In this document: positions 1-7,054 of the stretch, piece after piece
Layout: each line of letters opens with the position of its first letter
How positions within the stretch are numbered: the first letter of the stretch is position 1
Assembly (NCBI GenBank): GCA_002382525.1
Contig: DFYA01000320.1
Coordinates: forward strand, 1 to 17,111
Origin: Opitutaceae bacterium UBA4094
Lineage (GTDB): Bacteria; Verrucomicrobiota; Verrucomicrobiia; Opitutales; Opitutaceae
Length of the DNA: 17,111 nt
Reading direction: 5' to 3'
Program-made: the position numbers and the translations under genes
The notes under the pieces: generated by a model
Told to the model about the DNA's origin: nothing
Seen by the model: the letters and a program-made list of their open reading frames with translations, nothing else
Database searches by the model: none

Positions 1-633
1 CTCACCTTCGGTTTTCTGCAAGATACGAGCGCCTTCATGAAGGCCGTTCCCTTCATCGTCGCGCTGCTGCTCGTGGACATGTTCGACAACATCGGCTCGC
101 TCATCGGCGTCACCACTCGCGCCGGTCTCGTCGATGCCGACGGACACCTCCCCAAAGCCGGACGCGCACTCATCGCCGATTCCTTCGCCGCCATTCTCAG
201 CGCCCTCGCCGGCACGTCCACCGTGGTCACCTACGTCGAAAGCGCCTCGGGCGTCGAAGCCGGCGGCCGCACCGGCCTCACCGTGGTGACCACCGCGTTC
301 CTCTTCCTTGCCGCGCTCTTTCTCACGCCGCTCATCCTGATCGTGCCCGCCGCCGCCACCGCGCCGGCCTTGGTCGTGGTCGGCGTGCTCATGTTGCAAT
401 CGGTCACGCGCATCAACTTCGACGACTTCGTGGTCGCCCTTCCCGCAGCCCTCATCGTGATAGGCATTCCGCTGACCTTCAGCATCGCCGAGGGTCTCGG
501 CCTCGGTGTGGTCGCCGCCGCGTTCCTCGCCCTTGGCACCGGGCGCCCGCGCAGCCTGCCCATTACGGGCTACGTCATCGCGGTGATTTTCTTTCTAAAG
601 TTTTTCCATATCTTCCCCTTCACCGCTTCCTGA
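1..633 (+). CDS. NCS2 (AzgA-type) nucleobase permease, 5' truncated
   Basis: This is the C-terminal part, 210 residues, of an inner-membrane nucleobase:cation symporter; the frame is open from base 1, so the start lies off the left edge. The AzgA branch of NCS2 takes up adenine, guanine or hypoxanthine. Visible signatures are VDMFDNIGSLIGV near the beginning, and the TSTVVTYVESASGV stretch followed by EAGGRTGLT, which is the substrate and ion site region of the family. Several hydrophobic membrane spans follow (FLFLAALFLTPLILIVPAAA, LVVVGVLML, and a final IAVIFFLKFFHIF). It ends with TGA, 27 bases before the GTP cyclohydrolase II-like gene on the same strand, so the two may be cotranscribed. 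Family assignment is firm; the exact substrate (purine, xanthine or uracil) cannot be read from this fragment. Confidence 0.9.
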   Translation, partial: LTFGFLQDTSAFMKAVPFIVALLLVDMFDNIGSLIGVTTRAGLVDADGHLPKAGRALIADSFAAILSALAGTSTVVTYVESASGVEAGGRTGLTVVTTAFLFLAALFLTPLILIVPAAATAPALVVVGVLMLQSVTRINFDDFVVALPAALIVIGIPLTFSIAEGLGLGVVAAAFLALGTGRPRSLPITGYVIAVIFFLKFFHIFPFTAS

Positions 634-660
634 CTTTCGTCAGCGCGCTCTCCCGCCGTC

Positions 661-2235
661 ATGTCCAAGATCGTTCCGTTCACCTCCCCCACCTCGGCCG
701 ATCCCGTGCCCGATTTCAGCGCCCTCATCGCGGAGCTGCAGCATGCCACCGGCAGCGTGTTCGCGCCGGAGGTGCTCGACGAGCGTCCGCTCTACGGCAC
801 GACGATCTATCTTGCCACGTGCTCGCTCGACACGCGTTACGGCCCGTTCCGTGCCTACATCTTCCAGGACCTGATCGACAAGCACTACATCATTGCCCTG
901 TCCCACGGCGACATCCGCGACGCGGAGACACTTCACACGCGCATCCACTCGTCGTGCGTGACCAGCGAGACCCTCCGCGGCTGCGACTGCGACTGTGTGC
1001 AACAGCTCGAAGGCGCGTTCAAAGTAATCGCCGAGAAAGGTCGCGGCATTCTGTTTTACCTCATGCAGGAAGGACGCGGGGTGGGCTACGTGGGCAAGTC
1101 CCGCGATCGCATGTTGGTCCAGGCTTCGCTTGATCAACTCTCGACCTTCGAGGCCTACGCCGCGATGGGCCTCAAAAAGGATCACCGCAACTACGAGAAC
1201 ATCTCCCACATCTGCCACCTTCTCGGGCTCAAGGCGTCGTTCACGGTCCTCACGAACAACCCCGACAAAATCGACGCCCTCCGCGCACAAGGCATCGTGG
1301 TCGCCGGCACCGAAACGCTCGAGTTCGAGCCCGGCCCCTTCAACCTCGCCTACCTCACGTCGAAGGCCGCCGGCGGACACATCCTCAAGCGTCCGTCCGC
1401 CACCAAGATCAAACGCGCCCTGCCGCCTGAGCCGGTCAAACTCTTCAAGCCCTACGCACTCCCCGAGGCGCGTCGCTTCATTTATTCCGCCGGTTACTTC
1501 CTGCCGATGAAGCCGGTGGACGACGACGTGCTGCTCACCGAGACGCAGTTCAAAGAGCTCTTCCGCCAGCAGTCGATCGAGCGCTACATGGCCGGCCCGC
1601 GTCCGTTGGTCCTCGGTTACGAGCTGATTCGCGATGATCGCTTCTTCGTGAAGATCGCCACCGACAACCTCGGAGCGTTCAAAAAGGAACATCCCGAAGA
1701 CCCCATCGTGGATCTGCTCACGACGCCCTATTGGTTTCACGTTCATGTCTATTACGACATCGTAACGAGCGAAGATTTTATCGTGCTTACCCACGGAAAA
1801 CCACGGCCCTTCGACACGCCGGTCGTGCGCATTCACAGCGAGTCGCTCTTTAACCGCTTCCCACTTCGCGCCACGGAAAACCGCGACAAGCTCAAGCAGT
1901 CCGTGAAGCACATCGTAAACTACGGCAGCGGCGCGCTCCTCCTGCTGCACAACGACGGACGCGGCGCCGGCTTCGGCGCCTTCGCGACCGACGCGATGAT
2001 GGCCGAGAACGGCCAGGCCACCACCACCGACGACGCCTACCGCAAACTCGGCGTCGCCTACGACAGCCGCGATTACGACGCGTCGCTCACGCTGTTGAAG
2101 CACCACATCCCCAACGAAAAAATCCAGATGGTGATGAACTCCCCCGACAGCCTGGTCAAAAAGCCGGAATACGCCGACGCTCTCAACCGCCACCACATTG
2201 ACGTCGATCACTGGATCTTCCTCGATCACGGCTAA
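661..2235 (+). CDS. Tandem-domain GTP cyclohydrolase II-like protein
   Basis: The 524-residue protein is far longer than classical RibA (about 200). Residues about 57-245 form a GTP cyclohydrolase II domain. It has zinc ligands C99, C110 and C112 with the same spacing as C54/C65/C67 of E. coli RibA, QEGR at 136-139, D174 and R176 matching the catalytic Asp/Arg (ADERD), and TNNP at 198-201. The residue aligned with catalytic Tyr105 is R150. Residues about 355-500 look like a second, degraded copy: HSES at 392-395 replaces HSEC, the CDC pair is absent, NDGR (431-434) replaces QEGR, DSR (468-470) keeps Asp and Arg, and NSP (493-495) echoes NNP. RibA opens GTP's imidazole ring in riboflavin synthesis; this divergent form may instead act in another purine- or pyrimidine-opening pathway, for example a URC1-like role, which its permease neighbour would suit (inference). 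The ATG at 661 fits the domain boundary; no clear ribosome binding site precedes it. Confidence 0.87.
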   Translation: MSKIVPFTSPTSADPVPDFSALIAELQHATGSVFAPEVLDERPLYGTTIYLATCSLDTRYGPFRAYIFQDLIDKHYIIALSHGDIRDAETLHTRIHSSCVTSETLRGCDCDCVQQLEGAFKVIAEKGRGILFYLMQEGRGVGYVGKSRDRMLVQASLDQLSTFEAYAAMGLKKDHRNYENISHICHLLGLKASFTVLTNNPDKIDALRAQGIVVAGTETLEFEPGPFNLAYLTSKAAGGHILKRPSATKIKRALPPEPVKLFKPYALPEARRFIYSAGYFLPMKPVDDDVLLTETQFKELFRQQSIERYMAGPRPLVLGYELIRDDRFFVKIATDNLGAFKKEHPEDPIVDLLTTPYWFHVHVYYDIVTSEDFIVLTHGKPRPFDTPVVRIHSESLFNRFPLRATENRDKLKQSVKHIVNYGSGALLLLHNDGRGAGFGAFATDAMMAENGQATTTDDAYRKLGVAYDSRDYDASLTLLKHHIPNEKIQMVMNSPDSLVKKPEYADALNRHHIDVDHWIFLDHG

Positions 2236-2255
2236 TCCGCCATCGCGGCACCTGA

Positions 2256-2711
2256 ATGAGTTCATCCGTCGAAGCGACACACCCGCCCCGCGCCTCCCGC
2301 CCATCACACAAGGCGCCCCTCCGCGGCGTCCATTTTGCCGCGCTTGCAGCTCTGATCGCCACCCCCGGCGTGGCGATCGGTCGACTCCTTCCGGATAAAC
2401 ACGGCTGGCTCCTCGCCGGATTACTCGCAGCTAGCTCGCTCATCACCTACGCCCTTTACGCGTCGGACAAAGGTCGCGCGCAACGCGGTGAGTGGCGCAT
2501 CCCGGAAAAAATCCTCCATCTCTGGGAACTGCTCGGCGGCTGGCCCGGCGGCTTCCTCGCTCAACGACGCCTGCGGCACAAGTCCGCGAAAGTCTCCTAC
2601 CTCGCCACGTTCTGGTTCATTGTAGTGTTTCACCACTACATCGCCATCGACGCCCTGCTCGGCTGGCGCCTATTCGGCCATGCCCGCGCGTGGCTCACGG
2701 CGCTCAGCTGA
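2256..2711 (+). CDS. DUF1294 family small membrane protein
   Basis: A 151-residue protein with a basic, proline-rich N-terminus (1-25) and hydrophobic segments at about 26-45, 52-69 and 114-135. The family hallmark is clear: YASDKGRAQRGEWRIPE at about 68-84, then LGGWPGGFLAQRRLRHKSAK at about 93-112. DUF1294 proteins are of unknown function; some relatives are fused to a cold-shock domain, which is absent here. The gene begins 20 bases after the GTP cyclohydrolase II-like gene and could share its transcript. It converges on the TPR gene with only 24 bases between the two stops. ATG at 2256 gives the full first hydrophobic segment; no Shine-Dalgarno sequence is evident. Confidence 0.82.
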   Translation: MSSSVEATHPPRASRPSHKAPLRGVHFAALAALIATPGVAIGRLLPDKHGWLLAGLLAASSLITYALYASDKGRAQRGEWRIPEKILHLWELLGGWPGGFLAQRRLRHKSAKVSYLATFWFIVVFHHYIAIDALLGWRLFGHARAWLTALS

Positions 2712-2730
2712 GCCGCCGCGTCGCCGGCTC
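2710..2730. terminator. Possible hairpin between convergent genes
   Basis: GAGCCG (2710-2715) pairs with CGGCTC (2725-2730) around a 9-base loop. It spans the stop codon of the DUF1294 gene and sits just before the stop of the opposing TPR gene. The position suits a shared terminator, but there is no T-run on either strand, so a rho-independent mechanism is not supported and the hairpin may be chance in GC-rich DNA. Confidence 0.25.
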
Positions 2731-2735
2731 CCGCA

Positions 2736-3212
2736 CTACTCGGCCTTCAATGGCTCGAGATCCGGATCAGTCTTCGCCAACTCCGTAAAGTTCGCGTCGA
2801 GGTGGCAGGCGGTTTCAAGGCACGCGCGGGCGTCGTCCAAGTTCCCCAACTGCGCCTCGTAACAGGCGAGGTTGAAATGAAACACCGCCTCGCGCGGGTG
2901 CTGCCCCAGCCCCCGCAACAAAATCTCCCGCGCCTGCGCGATTCCCGCGTGCCTGCGTTTGGCATACGCCCACTGTATCCAGAATCCTGCGACATTGGGC
3001 TCACGTTCGCACAGTTTCTCCGCGACCTCTGATGCCGGTTTCCACTTTTCGCGTTCACAATACACGCCCAACCACAGCGCCAGCACGGGCGTCGCCTCGC
3101 GTTCGCTTGGCACAATCTCGGCCAACGCCTCCGCTGCTTCCGCTTTCAGGCCCAGTGCGAGGTAGCCTTCGGCGTAACTCAGCTGACGAAGCGTGTGCGT
3201 GGAGAGCGGCAT
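2736..3212 (-). CDS. Tetratricopeptide (TPR) repeat protein
   Basis: A 158-residue, probably cytoplasmic protein made almost wholly of helix-pair repeats. Typical TPR spacing of small and large residues is seen at about 12-35 (YAEGYLALGLKAEAAEALAE), 44-68, 78-104 (WIQWAYAKRRHAGIAQAREI) and 110-140 (VFHFNLACYEAQLGNLDDAR). There is no signal peptide or catalytic motif; TPR proteins bind partner proteins. The ATG at 3212 is preferred although the frame stays open to 3878, because the upstream part overlaps the DJ-1 gene on the opposite strand and does not resemble TPR sequence. It is the only minus-strand gene in the window, convergent with the DUF1294 gene and divergent from the DJ-1 gene. Partner and role are unknown. 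Confidence 0.82.
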   Translation of the reverse strand: MPLSTHTLRQLSYAEGYLALGLKAEAAEALAEIVPSEREATPVLALWLGVYCEREKWKPASEVAEKLCEREPNVAGFWIQWAYAKRRHAGIAQAREILLRGLGQHPREAVFHFNLACYEAQLGNLDDARACLETACHLDANFTELAKTDPDLEPLKAE

Positions 3213-3353
3213 GTTTACCACCCACGCTCTCGACTCCTCACCGTCAAGACAAGCCGCGGACCGCCTCTTTTTGCGTGCCACGCCGCCCTCGGTCGTCGGC
3301 AGCCGCGATGCGACAGATTGACCGCGCGAAACCCTCCCCTTCACTTTGTATCT
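3213..3353. promoter_or_regulatory. Divergent intergenic region (TPR / DJ-1)
   Basis: These 141 bases separate the starts of two divergent genes and so should hold promoters for both. On the plus strand TTGACC at 3318-3323 resembles a -35 box, but no good -10 lies 17 bases beyond; the nearest AT-rich block (TTTGTATCT) directly abuts the DJ-1 start. No operator-like repeat was seen. The regulatory role is inferred from gene arrangement only. Confidence 0.35.
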
Positions 3354-3893
3354 ATGCCCACCGCACTTGTGATCCTCCCGGAAGGTTTTGAAGAGTTGGA
3401 AGCCGTTGCCCCCATCGACTTGATGCGCCGCGCCGGCGTCGAAGTCACAATTGCAGCCCTCGGCGAGACAATCCATGTCACCGGCCGCAACGCGATCACC
3501 CTGCACGCCGACACCACGCTCGCCGCCGTGGCCGAGCAGACGTTCGACCTCCTCTTTCTTCCCGGCGGCCCCGGCGTGAAGCGGCTTCGCGAAGACCCGC
3601 GCGTCCGATCCATCGTCCTCGCTCATGACGCCGCTCACCGGTGGATCGCGGCCATCTGCGCGGCTCCCACAGTCTTGCACGACGCGGGCCTGCTCGCCGG
3701 CCGCCGCTACACCGCTCATTTTTCTGTCGCCAACGAGTTGCCAAGCATCCTCGCAGACGAACGCATCATAGCCGACGGTCGCCTGCTCACCTCCCGCGGA
3801 GCCGGCACCGCCACGGAGTTCGGCCTGCTGCTTGTTGAAAAGCTCACCTCCACCGACAGAGCGCGGGAAATTTCCCAAGCTATTTGCGCTTAG
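3354..3893 (+). CDS. DJ-1/PfpI (ThiJ/YajL) family protein
   Basis: The 179-residue protein matches the length and layout of DJ-1/YajL. The start reads ALVILPEGFEELEAV, in which E16 matches DJ-1 Glu18. The nucleophile elbow AAICAAPT places the reactive cysteine at C102 (DJ-1 Cys106), and AHFSVANE puts a histidine at H122 near the active site. LPGGPG at 69-74 and LTSRGAGTATEF at about 145-156 are further family blocks. Such proteins act in the cytoplasm as redox-responsive chaperone-like or glyoxalase/deglycase-type enzymes; the activity of this one is not determined by sequence. The ATG at 3354 is chosen over an in-frame start at 3195 because the core beta strand begins at residue 3 and the upstream reading overlaps the divergent TPR start. 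It is followed by a 192-base spacer and then the polysaccharide operon, and is probably a separate unit. Confidence 0.9.
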   Translation: MPTALVILPEGFEELEAVAPIDLMRRAGVEVTIAALGETIHVTGRNAITLHADTTLAAVAEQTFDLLFLPGGPGVKRLREDPRVRSIVLAHDAAHRWIAAICAAPTVLHDAGLLAGRRYTAHFSVANELPSILADERIIADGRLLTSRGAGTATEFGLLLVEKLTSTDRAREISQAICA

Positions 3894-4085
3894 CCCTGAC
3901 TATTTGCGGATCGTTCAACAATGGCGTTGCCGGCCACCGAGCGCTCCGCTCCCATGCTCCATTTACTAGGGTCTTTACCCTAGTCGATCAGGCCAAACCA
4001 TGGCTTATCACTTAATTTTGTTCACCGGGTTTGCTTCTTCGGGAAGCGACGGGGCGAAGCTCGGTTCAGATACTCACATCCACTC
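3894..4085 (+). promoter_or_regulatory. Upstream region of the polysaccharide operon
   Basis: This 192-base spacer is the longest non-coding stretch in the window. It becomes noticeably AT-richer at about 3955-4025 than the surrounding coding DNA, as expected of a promoter. It carries the inverted repeat at 3965-3984. I could not assign convincing sigma-70 boxes. No Shine-Dalgarno-like sequence stands directly before the asnB start at 4086. As it is the only sizeable gap before twelve tightly packed genes, it is the likely site for transcription start of the operon (inference). Confidence 0.5.
3965..3984. repeat. Perfect 8-bp inverted repeat, candidate operator
   Basis: ACTAGGGT (3965-3972) and ACCCTAGT (3977-3984) are exact reverse complements around the 4-base loop CTTT. 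The repeat lies about 100 bases before the first gene of the polysaccharide operon. A dyad of this size in an AT-rich upstream region is typical of a binding site for a dimeric regulator; a short RNA hairpin is the alternative. No T-run follows, which argues against a terminator. I noticed no second copy in the window. Confidence 0.55.
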
Positions 4086-5978
4086 ATGTGTGGCATAGCT
4101 GGATACATCGCCACCGCCCAAAGCATTGATCTGCGCAATGCTGTTGTCGGCCGGATGGTCACGGCCATGCGCCATCGCGGCCCGGACGACTTCGGCGTCG
4201 CGTCTCGGGACGAGGCCACGCTCGGCATGAGCCGCTTGGCTATCTTCGATCCGAAACACGGACGCCAACCGATGAGCACGCCGGACGGGCGTTGGCATCT
4301 CGTCTTCAACGGCGCGATCTACAACTTCCGCACATTGCGCACCGAGCTTGGCGCGACGCACGCATTCCGCACTGATTGCGACACCGAGGTGCTGCTCGCC
4401 GCCCTCGCCCACTGGGGACGTGACGCCTTGCCCCGGCTGCGCGGTATGTTCGCTTTTGCGCTGTGGGACGCCCACGAACACGCACTGCTGATCGCCCGAG
4501 ATTCGTTCGGTATCAAACCGCTCTACATCCACACTTCGGCAAACGGAGACCTGCTGTTCGCCTCCGAACTGAATGCGCTGCTCGCCTCCGGCCAAGTGCC
4601 GACCGACATCGAGCCGCAAGCCGTGAGCGACTACCTCTCGTGGCTCGCCGTCCCCGCGCCACGCACGATCTACCGCTCCGTCAGCAGTCTGCGTCCCGGC
4701 GAATACGCGACTTGGCGCAACGGTCGGCTCCACGTCGGGACCTACGACAGCGCGCGAGCGCTTCTCTCGCCGACAAACGCCGATTCCGTAGCCCGCACGC
4801 GCACGGAATTCACCGCAGGATTGCGCGCGCAACTTGAGGACACCGTGCGCGCACACGTCGTGGCCGATGTGCCGGTTGGCGCATTTCTCTCCGGAGGACT
4901 CGATTCGACCGCGCTCGTCGCGCTGATGACACGGCTCAGCGGAGCGCGTCTCAAAACCTTCTCCATCGGTTTCGATGCCGCCGGCTACTCCGAGGCCGAA
5001 ACCGCCTCGGCTAACGCCCGTCACCTTGGCTCCGACCACCATGCGTCCATCCTCACCGGCGAACGCGTGGCATCCGATCTGGGCGCAATCATCGCCGCGC
5101 TCGACCAACCTACCGGCGACGGCATCAACACCTATTACGCAAGCCAAGCCGCACGCTCCGGCGGCGTTACCGTGGCGTTGTCTGGGCTCGGCGCCGACGA
5201 GTTGTTCGGCGGCTACTCCTCCGTGAGGCACACCTTTGTGCTCTCGCGATGGCTGCCGCTCTGGCGGGTAATGCCCAAGGCACTACGCGATTCGCTGCTG
5301 GCGCGTTGGGACCGCGGCGACACCCGTTCACGCAAACTCGCCGACACCCTACGCTACGCGTCCTCACCGTCTTCGATCGCTCTGCTCCAACGCCGCGTCT
5401 TCGGCGAATCCGCCCGACGCTCCTTGTTGGCCCCCGGCGTTGCCGACGCTTACGCGCCGCATCCGGAGGAAGCCGTGCTGGCGAGCGACTTAAGCGGGGC
5501 GGATCTATTCTCGGTAGCCAGTCTTGCCGACGTGCGTGGATACATGACCGACGTGCTGCTGCGCGACAGCGACGTGATGAGCATGCGACACTCGCTGGAG
5601 TTGCGTGTCCCGTTCGTCGACCGTCCCTTCGTCAACTGGGTGAGCGCCCAACCTACCCGCTTTAAACACACGCCCGATCAACCTAAGTCCGCGCTCGCCG
5701 ACGCGCTTGCCGATGTGCTCCCGCCCGGTTTGCTGCAGCGCAAAAAGCGCGGGTTCACCCTTCCCTATGCCGTGTGGATGCGCGGGCCGCTCAAGCCGTT
5801 TCTTGACGAAACGTTCTCCCCGTCCAGCGTCGGCCGCAGCGGCCTCTTTGATACCCACGCCGTCGAGGCACAGTGGCGACGCTTCCTCGCCGGAAACGAC
5901 ACCCTGGAATGGTCGCGCGTGTGGTCGTTGGCGATTCTCGTCGCGTTCCTGAACCGTCCGCGTCCCGTTATTGTATGA
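4086..5978 (+). CDS. asnB: Asparagine synthase-type glutamine amidotransferase
   Basis: The 630-residue protein has a class II glutaminase domain (about 2-200) and an ATP-dependent amide-forming domain (about 240-600). The start is certain because the catalytic Cys must be residue 2 (MCGIAGYI). Using mature numbering, R49, N74 and D98 of the E. coli AsnB glutamine pocket are present, but Glu76 of NGEIYN is Ala (NGAIYN, A77 counting Met). The ATP-pyrophosphatase loop SGGLDST is at 269-275, followed by SGLGADELFGGY and, near the C-terminus, LRDSDVMSMRHSLELRVPFVD. Family members make asparagine; those inside O-antigen or exopolysaccharide clusters often amidate a uronic acid or related sugar instead. 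As the first gene of a glycan operon whose next gene overlaps it by 4 bases, a sugar-amidating role is plausible (inference). Confidence 0.92.
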   Translation: MCGIAGYIATAQSIDLRNAVVGRMVTAMRHRGPDDFGVASRDEATLGMSRLAIFDPKHGRQPMSTPDGRWHLVFNGAIYNFRTLRTELGATHAFRTDCDTEVLLAALAHWGRDALPRLRGMFAFALWDAHEHALLIARDSFGIKPLYIHTSANGDLLFASELNALLASGQVPTDIEPQAVSDYLSWLAVPAPRTIYRSVSSLRPGEYATWRNGRLHVGTYDSARALLSPTNADSVARTRTEFTAGLRAQLEDTVRAHVVADVPVGAFLSGGLDSTALVALMTRLSGARLKTFSIGFDAAGYSEAETASANARHLGSDHHASILTGERVASDLGAIIAALDQPTGDGINTYYASQAARSGGVTVALSGLGADELFGGYSSVRHTFVLSRWLPLWRVMPKALRDSLLARWDRGDTRSRKLADTLRYASSPSSIALLQRRVFGESARRSLLAPGVADAYAPHPEEAVLASDLSGADLFSVASLADVRGYMTDVLLRDSDVMSMRHSLELRVPFVDRPFVNWVSAQPTRFKHTPDQPKSALADALADVLPPGLLQRKKRGFTLPYAVWMRGPLKPFLDETFSPSSVGRSGLFDTHAVEAQWRRFLAGNDTLEWSRVWSLAILVAFLNRPRPVIV

Positions 5979-7054
5979 AAACGCTGCTGCTCGCACCCGA
6001 GCTCTTTACCACCGACAGTGGTATCCCGCGCATCCTGCGTCTTTATTTGAAGGCGTTGTGCGAGTTGGCGGACGGCAGCGACTCAGTCCGGTTCGTGGCG
6101 CTCAACGACGTGTCCGTCGACTCCCCCGACCTGCGGCCTTATTCGAGTCCCGAAACCTTGGGGCGCTGGGAATCGTGCGGACGCGACAAGAGCCGGTTTG
6201 TCGGCGCGACCTTGAGCCTCAGCGCGGGTGCCCGGCTCATCGTCTGCGGACACGTCGCTCAACTGCCGGTCGCCTGGCTCGCGAGCTGCCTGCGTTCTCG
6301 CCTCCGTTATGTGCTCGTCGCCCACGGCATCGAAGTGTGGCGGCCGTTTTCATTCTGGGAACGCCGCGCGCTGAAGGGTGCTTGGCGTGTGCTGTGCGTG
6401 AGCGAATTCACCCGCGGCGAACTGCTCAAAAACATAAAGCTGGATCCGGCGCGGGTGTTGGTGGTCCCTAACGCGCTTGACCCCGAATTGGACGCGGATG
6501 GCCTAGATTCTGCGGCCATCTCCACGACGCAGCCGGTTATATTGACCGTCTCGCGCCTGTCTTCATCCGACCGCTATAAAGGCATCGATCACCTCATCGA
6601 AGCAATGCCCGCGATCCTCGCGGCCGCGCCCGGCACCAAGTTGCGGATCGTCGGTCGCGGCGACGATCGTCCACGCCTGCAACAACTCGTGCGGGACTAT
6701 CGCCTTGAAGCCTCGGTGGAGTTCGCCGGCTACATCGACGACCGTCAGCTCCGCCATGAATTTGCACGCTGCACGCTGTTCGCGCTTCCGTCGCAAAAGG
6801 AAGGATTCGGCTTGGTTTTCTTGGAAGCGATGGCTCACGGAAAACCGTGTGTGGCCGCCGCAGCCGGCGGTTCGCCCGAGGTGATCACGTCGGAGAGCGG
6901 CGTCCTCGTCCCTTACGGCGACGTGCCCGCTCTGGCTGAGGCTTGCGCGAAAGCGCTCGTCACCAACTGGGACCCCGCCGCAATTCGCGCGTGCGCCCGG
7001 CGCTTTTCCTACTCAGAGTTTCGAGACCACCTCGCTCGCCTCATTCACGCATGA
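5975..7054 (+). CDS. Glycosyltransferase family 4
   Basis: A 359-residue retaining GT-B glycosyltransferase acting at the cytoplasmic membrane face. The N-terminal acceptor domain starts TLLLAPELFTTDSGIPRI. The C-terminal nucleotide-sugar domain contains ILTVSRL (189-195), KGIDHLIEA (202-210) and the EX7E motif EGFGLVFLE with E276 and E284, then GGSPEVI and GVLVPYGD. ATG at 5975 overlaps the asnB stop by 4 bases (ATGA); the frame is open farther upstream inside asnB, but that part does not look like a glycosyltransferase. The donor sugar and linkage cannot be read from sequence. It belongs to the same operon as the wzm gene, which it also overlaps. Confidence 0.9.
   Translation: MKTLLLAPELFTTDSGIPRILRLYLKALCELADGSDSVRFVALNDVSVDSPDLRPYSSPETLGRWESCGRDKSRFVGATLSLSAGARLIVCGHVAQLPVAWLASCLRSRLRYVLVAHGIEVWRPFSFWERRALKGAWRVLCVSEFTRGELLKNIKLDPARVLVVPNALDPELDADGLDSAAISTTQPVILTVSRLSSSDRYKGIDHLIEAMPAILAAAPGTKLRIVGRGDDRPRLQQLVRDYRLEASVEFAGYIDDRQLRHEFARCTLFALPSQKEGFGLVFLEAMAHGKPCVAAAAGGSPEVITSESGVLVPYGDVPALAEACAKALVTNWDPAAIRACARRFSYSEFRDHLARLIHA

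Noticed and set aside
640..2307. Long minus-strand open frame (555 codons) opposite the cyclohydrolase-like gene
   Set aside because: It mirrors a plus-strand gene with clear enzyme motifs; its protein is a biased Val/Gly/Glu/Arg sequence with no recognisable domain, as expected of antisense frames in GC-rich DNA.
3213..3878. N-terminal extension of the TPR gene
   Set aside because: The frame stays open, but this part is antisense to the DJ-1 gene and shows no TPR pattern; ATG at 3212 gives a complete repeat protein.
3939..3951. GAGCG-CTC-CGCTC hairpin as terminator of the DJ-1 gene
   Set aside because: Only 5 bp with a 3-base loop and no T-run after it; too weak in GC-rich DNA.
4013..4020. 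TAATTTTG, matching the Bacteroidota -7 element TAnnTTTG
   Set aside because: A single short match in an AT-rich spacer, with no matching TTTG at the -33 position that I could place; gene content and GC do not otherwise point to Bacteroidota.
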